Source: Emydura subglobosa
Taxonomy: Eukaryota; Chordata; Testudines; Chelidae
Direction of reading: 5' to 3'
DNA length: 64,000 bases
Assembly: GCA_007922225.1 (NCBI GenBank)
Contig: ML679969.1
Coordinates: 14,133,999 to 14,197,998 of the forward strand
The notes beneath the pieces are model-generated. The model was not told where the DNA came from. It ran no database searches and saw only the letters and a list, made by a program, of their open reading frames with translations. Below, one piece after another: positions 58,501 to 64,000 of this stretch. Each line of letters begins with the position of its first letter. Within the stretch, counting starts at the first letter, position 1. The translations under genes were made by a program, and so were the position numbers.

Positions 58501-61500
58501 GGCAATGAGATATGGAACATTTACACCCATCACCAGTTTGAATTCATAGTGAGTGAAGTTTGCTGTCTGACTGTGGTTAGATGCCTATGTTAACCAAATA
58601 GGTGCCATCACTCCAGCTCCTACACAATAGTGTCCTTTATTTTAAAAAACGAAATCTCTCTCAGTTGGCACTGCCTATGGCGCTATTGTTGTTAATCTCA
58701 ACAGAGAAGCCAGGGACTGAAAGGCCAGGGTTGGGGCACGTTGAGAATAGAACTGGGCAAGTTTTTTTTTTTTAGATAAATAGTAAATTCACTGAAAAAT
58801 GCATTTTGGGGGGCACTGAAACTATTCCCAAATTCGGATTGAATTCAGTGAATAAGTTTCACCTGAAAAAAAGTGGAAAAATAAATTTTAGAAAGGCTAA
58901 ACATTTCTTTTCAGCCATCTCGAAACACTTTTGACATTCCATTTTAAAACGGCATTTTGTTTTGAAATTAAGCCAATTTAAAAAATACCAAAAGGTGGAA
59001 AAGCACCTGAAGACAACCCAAAGCAAAAACCAGGGAGAGCGGGGGATCATTTCAAGTTAAATTAAATGTTTAGTTTGAATTGAGACAAAGCAAATAAACA
59101 ACATTTCATTTCAGGTCCAATACAACTGAATATTTTTTCCTGGATTTTTCAGTTCGGCCTCCGAACCGAAAAGCCAGTGATTCTCTCAGCAGGTTTCTGA
59201 ATGGGGGTGAGATGGGTAGAAACTTCTTCCTATCTGCTGGATAACAAGCAGTTTTACCTCCAATCCAATGCTGTCATTCAAGCCCTTCTGAGGGTTGGTT
59301 TTTTGTTTTAAGCAAAAAAGGGCAAAAAATGCATGTTACAGGAAAGAGGTCATCCCTGCTGTTTTATTAGTGAGTTTACCAAAAATGAGGAGGACAAGAC
59401 ACTCCTTAGCCTGCAGCTAAGAAGCTCTCCCATTAACAGGATATTTAAACCTTTTGATCTTTGTCCACAAGGCAAAGTGATCTTTTGCTTACAAGTCATC
59501 AAATAGGAGCAATTTAGGTACACAAATTAACCCCTATGCTGGAATCTATTACTTCCAGCTGTTTGGGAGTACTAACAATGGGCACTGAAACTGGCAGGAT
59601 GGACCTGGTATACACCACTTCCCTCTCAGGGGCGAGGTTGAGGGGAGATCATGATGATCTTACTTTAAAAAAACCCCAAACTTTCCCCCAGATTTGAGCA
59701 GAACATACAATGCCAAGAGTTAGAAAGGAGGAGGAAGACAATAACCAGCCTTTGGAATTTAAAGGAGAAACATGACTACCAAATCACAGCCCTGAAAAGC
59801 TAGTATGAAAACTTAGCCACCTGGGCACAAAATTGACTTGGTCGCATGTGATATTTATAATTCAGCATCACCTAGAAGCCCTGATCATGGATCAGGACCC
59901 TATTCTTCTAGGCGCTCAACAGGCACAGGAACAAGATAGTCCTTTCTCCAAAGACCTTACAGTCTAAAAGAAGATGGAGAAAAATTCAGTATTTAATATG
60001 CCTAACCAAAAAAAGTAGCCTCTGAGAGAATATTTTGCAAGGCTGTGTGTTTATCTAGCTATATGGGTAACCTTGCTCTGGGTTGCCAATAGCTGAAGTC
60101 AAACCCCCTGTCTCAAACGCTTTGTTATTGGTACATGGTCTGTGTGTTACAGTAGCGTCTCAAGGGCCTGATCCAGATTGTAGCTCCATTGTGCTAGGCG
60201 CTGTACAGACACGTAGTAACAGACAGCCCCTGCACCAAAGAGATTATAGTCTAAACAAGGCAGAGGGAGGGAGAACAGAGGCAGAGAGAGAAGTGAGTTG
60301 GCCAAGATCATCCAGCAGGTCAGTTCCCCATTCCCTGGATTGTGCTGCCTCTCAACACTTATGACCAGTTTTCTGAAAACATCTGCTCGGTGTGCAGCAG
60401 CAGTCAAAAGACGCTAACAGAATGTTAATGGGAAGCATTAGGAAAGGGATAGATAATAAGGACAGAAAATAGCATATTGCCACTATATAAATCCATGGTA
60501 CGCCCACAATGTGAAAACTGCATGCTGTTCTGGTCGCCCCATCTCAGAAAAGATATATTAGCATTGGAAAAGGTACAGAGAAGGGCAACAAAAATGATTA
60601 GGGGTTTGGGGCAGCTTTTTCATGCGAGGTGAGATTTAAAAGACTGGGATTGTTCAGCTTGGAAAAGAGTCAACCAAAGGGGGATATGATAGAGGTCTGT
60701 ATCCTGAATGGTGTGACAAAAATGAATAAGGAAGTGTTATTTACCCCTTCACATAACATAAAAACCAGGGGTCACCCAATGAAATTAATAGGCAGCAGGT
60801 GTAGAACAAACAAAAGGAAGTACTTCTTCACCCAACGCACAGCCAACCTGTGGAACTCATTGCCAGGGGATGTTGTGAAGGCCAAAAGTATAATGGGGTT
60901 CAATAAAGAATAAGATGGGTCCCTCAGTGGCTCTTGGTCAGGATGTTCAGGGATGGAACCCCATACTCTGGGTGTCCCTAAGCTTCAGACTGCCAGATGC
61001 TGGAAATGGATGATGGGATGGATCACTCGCTGGTTGCCCTGTTCTGTTCATTCCCTCTGAAGCACCTGGCACTGGCCCCTGTTGGAGGAAGGACACTGGG
61101 TTAGATGGACCATTGGTCTGACCCAATGTGGCCGTTCTTATGTTTTTGGGTCCAGCCCCAGCCAGTAGCCAAGGTCACAATGCGGGTGTTTATTGGTTAA
61201 TTTGTATTGTACCTGCTCTGAAGGGTTTCACAAATCTGTAACAGCAACTACCAGCATATGAGGCCAGCCCTACTCATGAATGGTGTTGCTATTGTACCAT
61301 CCCCCTCAAAGCACCGCTGGCGTGGACACAGCTTAGACCAGAAAAAGTGCATTGTTGCTGGTGTAGCTCATGCCAGCACATGCGCCTACACTGAGCGACA
61401 CAAACTAGGCCTGTATCCATACAGCTTTCAGTTGTGTACTGAGGGAGGGCCATGCCCCTGGGCGCCGGCCCGCAGGGGGGCACTGGCAGGGCCCTTGGAG

Positions 61501-63045
61501 GAGGAGCTGCCTCCCGCTGTTGCAGGTGGCCAGGGCCCTGCCACCGCCCCGAGTGTAGAATCTGAGACCATTCCAGCCCTAGGTCCCAAAGTCTGATAGG
61601 TCCTGGTTATTGCCACTACACTGGGCCTTGATGGGAGGTTGTGGTTAAAATGAACTAAGAAAAGGCCTGATAGAACAACAAAAGTTCGTGCGTCCAGAGG
61701 TTTGGTGGGTTCTGGCCAATCTTCAGGGAAGCTGCTTTCAAAACCAAGATCCCTTCCCTGGTGGTGACGGCTCTGGGAGTGAGCAGCGCACCCAGCGCTG
61801 CGAGGGTCTAATCCTGCTGTGCTTTGTATCTCTAGTGACGAGAGCTATGCCGTTATGGACTATGGCAAGCTGGATCAGATAACGGTGGAGAAAATTGAAA
61901 GCCCCGACACTCCCTCATCTCCCCCGGGGAAACCAGGGTTAAGTGGTGCAGCCCGTGGCCCATCCAGCAGCCACTTGTTTCGAGTGATCATGAAGAGGAA
62001 CAGCGAAGGGAAGCAGGAGAAGATTGTGCTGTCAGCGGAGTCTTTGTGAGTCTCTCTCTAGGGGCTTCCTTCCTAAAAATACAGATTGGGTGTGAATTTT
62101 TTCCCTGGATTGTGAGTGTTTTGTTTTATTTGTTTAAACAAATGCTGTCTTCCCATTAATTTTTTCAAGATGAGGGGAGGACCTGGTTAAAAATATGTAA
62201 CAGGTTAGTGTACGTTACACAAGTGACTTATTTTATAGCACATGAATAAATACCTTAGAAATGCCACCAAAACCTCTCCTTTCCCCAGCACAAAAAGAAG
62301 TGGCCCTAACTCTTCCCTATTTGTCTTCTGCAAATTGCCTAACTCTGCAGAGAATGCAGCAGCATCTCCAACTTTGCTTGTGCTTTTTTTTTTTTTTAAT
62401 AGAATCTCCAGACTCTCAGCTGCCTCCCCCTTTTTGCTTTCTCTTTATTCTTATCTGCCTATCCTTCCCTTTGCCCTTTGGCCATAAGTAACTTCCATTT
62501 GCTACGGTTAAATCCTGTTCTCTCTCTCTGTGGAGGCTTGTCTTTCTCTTTGCATTTTCATTTCCTGCTGTTCTTAGACTCCACATTCCATCTGTATTTT
62601 TCAGCCATCTCCACCATTTTATTATCCAGGGTTTTCATTAATGTGGACAAAAGGACAAAGTCCTATAGATACTCAGCAAACTTTTATACTGTTTCTGCAT
62701 TAAAGCTGCATCTCTGTTCCCTCTAGTTTTCAACCTCCAGAAAAGAAAGTCCAGACACATTTCAGATAGATTAAATTATTTATTTAAAGTTGCATCTTTC
62801 TGATGTTTGATTATTTTTGGAGAGGGTTGGGGGGTAACTAGAATTTACCATGTGCAGGAGACAAGTGTCTGTATCTTATCTATAACCTGCCAGAACACTC
62901 TGGTTATAATTTAATGTATTTCCACCCTTGTTACCTGCATATAACAGGGTCTTTAACTCTCCTCTTGACAGGAGTGATCGGGCTCGCTGGATCACTGCTC
63001 TGATGCACAGAGAAAACAAAAGGGATGACACTGCAAATAAAGGAG
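39945..63045 (+). CDS. ARHGEF16: ARHGEF16 (ephexin-4), coding exons 2-13, C-terminus beyond window
   Basis: ARHGEF16 is a Dbl-family guanine nucleotide exchange factor for Rho GTPases. It acts at the plasma membrane and is linked to EphA2, RhoG-ELMO2 and cell migration. The coding parts are 39945-40505, 43501-43552, 44862-45034, 46523-46579, 47203-47363, 51740-51892, 52706-52835, 53764-53838, 57150-57242, 58134-58291, 61836-62045 and 62972-63045. They give 632 continuous codons plus one base with GT-AG introns. The N-terminal region (about 1-275) carries the conserved block with [20 protein letters not shown]. The DH domain spans about 276-465, with [15 protein letters not shown] at 413-427. 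The PH domain spans about 488-630, with the invariant Trp at 614. Human ARHGEF16 is about 709 residues and the missing ~80 would hold the SH3 domain and C-terminal tail. The ATG at 39945 has A at -3 and matches the human start. ARHGEF26 is the nearest alternative; synteny with PRDM16 favours ARHGEF16. Confidence 0.96.
40506..43500 (+). other. ARHGEF16 intron 2
   Basis: An old 'ctgtacaaacac' repeat lies at 40592-40722 and a MIR-like remnant at about 42510-42575. The remainder shows no exon signature. Confidence 0.8.
40592..40722 (+). repeat. Old interspersed repeat, best-preserved 'ctgtacaaacacagaac' copy
   Basis: CCATAGCACCTAGGGGCCCG, GTGCTAGGTGCTGTACAAAC and CCTGCCCAAAGGAGCTTACA appear in that order. 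The other copies in the window share the same layout. Confidence 0.6.
43501..43552 (+). CDS. ARHGEF16: ARHGEF16 exon 3
   Basis: This 52-bp exon lies between GCTCTTGCAG and GTGAGT. It encodes the basic stretch [17 protein letters not shown] plus one base of the next Glu codon. The basic run is also present at this position in human. Confidence 0.93.
43553..44861 (+). other. ARHGEF16 intron 3
   Basis: Degraded MIR-like material is likely at about 44225-44375 (CAAACCACTTGCCCTCTCTG). Nothing else is recognised. Confidence 0.75.
44862..45034 (+). CDS. ARHGEF16: ARHGEF16 exon 4
   Basis: This 173-bp exon lies between TTCTCTCCAG and GTAGGG. It encodes (E)[15 protein letters not shown], an acidic patch [16 protein letters not shown], and [19 protein letters not shown]. 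These match the human segment just before the DH domain. Confidence 0.95.
45035..46522 (+). other. ARHGEF16 intron 4
   Basis: I see no recognisable repeat or gene in this 1.5-kb intron. Confidence 0.75.
46523..46579 (+). CDS. ARHGEF16: ARHGEF16 exon 5, lead-in to DH domain
   Basis: This 57-bp exon of exactly 19 codons lies between GTCGTTCAG and GTAAGA. It encodes [19 protein letters not shown]. The EERKRQE motif immediately precedes the first DH helix. Confidence 0.94.
46580..47202 (+). other. ARHGEF16 intron 5
   Basis: This short intron has no recognisable element. Confidence 0.8.
47203..47363 (+). CDS. ARHGEF16: ARHGEF16 exon 6, DH conserved region 1
   Basis: This 161-bp exon lies between CCTTGTACAG and GTAAAT. 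It encodes [20 protein letters not shown], the first conserved helix of the DH domain, which contacts the GTPase switch region. It then encodes [17 protein letters not shown] and ends in a split Ser codon. Confidence 0.96.
48600..48710 (+). repeat. MIR-like CORE-SINE fragment
   Basis: AATGCCAACTCTGCCACTGG, then GGGTGAGTCACTTAACCGCT and CTGTGTGCCTGTGG, as in the middle of a MIR. Confidence 0.6.
50913..51313. mobile_element. Non-autonomous hAT element with TIRs and 8-bp TSD
   Basis: The left end TGGTTCTCAACC (50916-50927) and the right end GGTTGAGAACCACTG (51299-51313) are inverted repeats. The flanking 8-mers ATGTACAC (50905-50912) and ATGTAGAC (51314-51321) match at 7 of 8 positions. A second internal GGTTGAGAAACACTGA at about 51114-51129 suggests a nested or partially duplicated end. 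At about 401 bp without a transposase frame, it is a MITE. Confidence 0.8.
51740..51892 (+). CDS. ARHGEF16: ARHGEF16 exon 7, DH domain middle
   Basis: This 153-bp exon lies between TTCTTGGCAG and GTGAGT. It encodes [40 protein letters not shown] and [10 protein letters not shown]. The [15 protein letters not shown] string matches human ARHGEF16. Confidence 0.96.
51893..52705 (+). other. ARHGEF16 intron 7
   Basis: I see no recognisable repeat or gene. Confidence 0.8.
52706..52835 (+). CDS. ARHGEF16: ARHGEF16 exon 8, DH conserved region 3
   Basis: This 130-bp exon lies between CCTATTTTAG and GTAAGT. It encodes [20 protein letters not shown], then [20 protein letters not shown] and LMD. The [11 protein letters not shown] motif (417-427) is the signature DH helix that supports GTPase binding. 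Confidence 0.97.
52836..53763 (+). other. ARHGEF16 intron 8
   Basis: A short (TTCC)n run lies at about 53061-53075. Otherwise no element is recognised. Confidence 0.8.
53764..53838 (+). CDS. ARHGEF16: ARHGEF16 exon 9
   Basis: This 75-bp exon of 25 codons lies between CTACTTCTAG and GTGAGG. It encodes [20 protein letters not shown] followed by KAISK. The last part matches human and continues the DH domain. Confidence 0.94.
54830..55580. repeat. A/T-rich repeat-like block
   Basis: TTTTCCATGATGAAACCAAA, AAAAACCAAAAATCGG and, near the end, TTCCAAATTTTTCCATGG give mirrored A/T motifs at the two ends. It may be an old inverted-repeat element with insertions. Borders are approximate. Confidence 0.35.
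55911..56987. mobile_element. Probable solo LTR of an endogenous retrovirus or Gypsy-type element
   Basis: The element begins TGTGACCCTT and ends AGTGTCACA, so the ends form the inverted pair TGTGAC/GTCACA in TG...CA context. The flanking 5-mers CATGT (55906-55910) and CACGT (56988-56992) differ by one transition, as expected for a decayed 5-bp target duplication. A long C-run lies near the right end (56944-56960). No gag, pol or env frame is visible. Confidence 0.6.
56944..56960. repeat. Poly(C) run
   Basis: About 17 C residues in an otherwise mixed sequence, inside the probable LTR. Assembly length here is unreliable. Confidence 0.9.
57150..57242 (+). CDS. ARHGEF16: ARHGEF16 exon 10, DH to PH linker
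   Basis: This 93-bp exon of 31 codons lies between TGCTCATAG and GTGAGG. It encodes [20 protein letters not shown] followed by [11 protein letters not shown]. This is the last DH helix and the start of the linker to PH, and it matches human. Confidence 0.95.
57243..58133 (+). other. ARHGEF16 intron 10
   Basis: Two degraded repeat pieces at about 57335-57420 and 57855-58005 share the words GTGCCTAGTGAG and TTTTCAAAAGAGCC with repeats elsewhere in the window. Confidence 0.7.
58134..58291 (+). CDS. ARHGEF16: ARHGEF16 exon 11, PH domain first half
   Basis: This 158-bp exon lies between TCTGTTGCAG and GTAAGG. It encodes [20 protein letters not shown], then [20 protein letters not shown] and [12 protein letters not shown]. 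The [13 protein letters not shown] strand is typical of Dbl-family PH domains. The loop after RGELSL is slightly longer than in human as I recall it. Confidence 0.96.
58748..59180. repeat. A/T-rich repeat related to 8622-9062
   Basis: AGAACTGGGCAAGTTTTTTT at the left, with TTCATTTCAGGTCCAATACA and ATTTTTCAGTTCGGCC at the right. TGAAA, TTTCA and GAAAT motifs occur in both orientations. Confidence 0.4.
59875..59990 (+). repeat. Old interspersed repeat ('ctaggcgctcaacag' copy)
   Basis: ATCAGGACCCTATTCTTCTA, GGCGCTCAACAGGCACAGGA and CCAAAGACCTTACAGTCTAA, in the order of the family at 40592. Confidence 0.55.
60155..60355 (+). repeat. Old interspersed repeat, adjacent to CR1
   Basis: GATCCAGATTGTAGCTCCAT, GTGCTAGGCGCTGTACAGAC and CCAAAGAGATTATAGTCTAA, then an AGTTGGCCAAGATCATCCAG tail. 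The CR1 fragment follows directly. Confidence 0.6.
60360..61145 (+). pseudogene. CR1 LINE 3' end with reverse-transcriptase ORF remnant
   Basis: The stretch 60629-60913 encodes [20 protein letters not shown], then [20 protein letters not shown] and [20 protein letters not shown]. These are the C-terminal end of CR1 ORF2. It is truncated at the 5' side and cannot encode a working enzyme. The untranslated 3' part includes GGGTTAGATGGACCATTGGT and ends GTTCTTATGTTTTT. CR1 is the dominant LINE of sauropsids. Confidence 0.85.
61836..62045 (+). CDS. ARHGEF16: ARHGEF16 exon 12, PH domain middle
   Basis: This 210-bp exon lies between ATCTCTAG and GTGAGT. It encodes [20 protein letters not shown], a Pro/Ser/Gly-rich insert ([15 protein letters not shown]), then [20 protein letters not shown]. 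The insert is a disordered loop that differs in sequence from human. It ends in a split Leu codon. Confidence 0.95.
62046..62971 (+). other. ARHGEF16 intron 12
   Basis: T-rich sequence with a T-run at about 62387-62398. No clear element or exon. Confidence 0.8.
62972..63045 (+). CDS. ARHGEF16: ARHGEF16 exon 13, end of PH domain
   Basis: This 74-bp exon lies between CTCTTGACAG and GTAAAA. It encodes [20 protein letters not shown] followed by ANKG, and ends with one base of the next codon (Asp in human). RW is the conserved Trp of the C-terminal PH helix. The SH3-coding exons are beyond 64000. Confidence 0.95.
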
Positions 63046-64000
63046 GTAAAACTTTATTGAAAACCAGCCTTGAATCATTTAGGTGTTTTTTTAAAAAAAA
63101 AGTTAACATGTCTGTAGCTTGCACACTGATGTCTGTTAATTATTGTACGACTCTGAATGGTTAGGCACTGTAAAGATCTCCTTTCAAAGGTCAAAGTCCC
63201 TGGTTGGAAAGTTTGTGACTCCCTTGTGCTGCTGACATGCATGTATTAAATATGAAAGTGTCTAATTAATTCTCCTGTTGGGAGAACCATTCTAATCTAT
63301 CACACATTCTCCTACTACCAGCACTTTCCGCCCCAGTTAACTCTTAAGTCGATCCCTTTAAGATTCTCTCACTGGCTTGTGATCTCATTATAAAGGTGGG
63401 GTGGGATGCTAAATAAGGGAAACAAAATTGTTATATTTGGAGGAGGAATGCTTTTTTGAATGGAAGTAGAGAAAAAGAGACTGTTGCTCCCTCTACTGGC
63501 TTTGCTGCAGTAGCTGCTAACTCACATGGTCCTGCACCTCCAGAATCAGTTCATTTCTGGGAATAAACCAGGAAGTGAACAAAAATGCCATGTTAATTCC
63601 AAGCTCTGCAGAAATGAGGGAAATGGGGGATATGTGCCAAATGAAAAGCTCAAAGCTGATTTCTCCAGCTTCTGCTCCAGCTTATGCTTTGCAGTGATGG
63701 CAGCTTTTTAGCCCCACCGGCTGTGTGCATTGTCTCTGGAGCACGAAACTCAGATGGTGGCAACTGATTTATTTGATTCTTATGAATCTAGCATTGCCAG
63801 CCTCAAGTGCTGAAAAGTTATGTCAGGGCTCCAAACAAATCATGAGACTGTCTTAAAAACCATGGGATTTTATGAAATAATAAATACTGGTTTGGTTTGG
63901 TTTTTTTTCACTTCCTGGTTTCTGCATTTTTAGTATTAACTCAGATCCTGTTCTCAAGCTTTTCTCCACAACCACAACGGCTAATCACTTTTTAAATGAA
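63046..64000 (+). other. ARHGEF16 intron 13, cut by window end
   Basis: No exon with SH3 character (such as an ALYDY-like motif) is visible before the window ends. T-runs and AT-rich sequence only. Confidence 0.75.

Larger units (their letters stand above)
58292..61835 (+). other. ARHGEF16 intron 11
   Basis: This 3.5-kb intron is repeat-dense. It holds an A/T-rich repeat (58748-59180), two old repeats (59875-59990 and 60155-60355) and a CR1 3' end (60360-61145). It is followed by degraded GC-rich repeat-like sequence to about 61620. Confidence 0.8.

Noticed and set aside
60629..60913. 94-residue + open frame as a possible host gene
   Set aside because: The residues are those of the CR1 ORF2 C-terminus, so it is a transposon remnant.
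1..64000. CRISPR arrays, bacterial operons, phage, tRNA or rRNA genes
   Set aside because: The sequence is spliced vertebrate DNA. No spaced direct-repeat array was found, and no intact tRNA cloverleaf or rRNA was recognised; SINE-like pieces are too degraded.

Overview
This window is vertebrate nuclear DNA, most likely from a turtle; a crocodilian is the main alternative. Its coding content is a chain of short exons with GT-AG splice sites. They encode the 3' end of PRDM16 and most of ARHGEF16, both on the + strand. The same two genes are adjacent and in the same order on human chromosome 1p36, so this is conserved amniote synteny. The reptile call rests on recalled repeat families: CR1 LINE fragments, MIR-like CORE-SINEs, hAT-type elements with 8-bp target duplications, and fold-back MITEs of the turtle/crocodilian type. 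No database comparison was possible.

Layout. 1-5308: a PRDM16 intron holding old repeats. 5309-15676: the last five coding exons of PRDM16. They encode the final two C2H2 fingers of the second zinc-finger cluster, a Ser-rich stretch, a very acidic stretch and the conserved C-terminus ending NPINHL. 15677 to about 22130: a probable long 3' UTR with a terminal poly(A) signal, a strong hairpin, a degenerate 45-bp minisatellite and a GT repeat. About 22130-29500: intergenic DNA with one exon-like segment at 22909-22996. About 29500-30700: a CpG island with the presumed promoter and non-coding first exon of ARHGEF16. 30208-39918: ARHGEF16 intron 1. 39919-63045: ARHGEF16 exons 2-13, encoding residues 1-632 (N-terminal region, DH domain and most or all of the PH domain). 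63046-64000: an ARHGEF16 intron. The SH3-coding exons lie beyond the window.

The two genes are separate units. PRDM16 is a zinc-finger transcriptional regulator of brown fat, haematopoietic and neural stem cell, craniofacial and cardiac programmes. ARHGEF16 (ephexin-4) is a Rho-family exchange factor acting near EphA2 at the plasma membrane. Both reading frames are intact in the visible exons and all junctions keep phase.

I found no undescribed biological system. The points most worth checking are a 3' UTR hairpin (17390-17461), the 45-bp minisatellite (20372-20595), the exon-like segment at 22909-22996, a direct duplication in ARHGEF16 intron 1, and a probable solo LTR (55911-56987) with near-matching 5-bp flanks.
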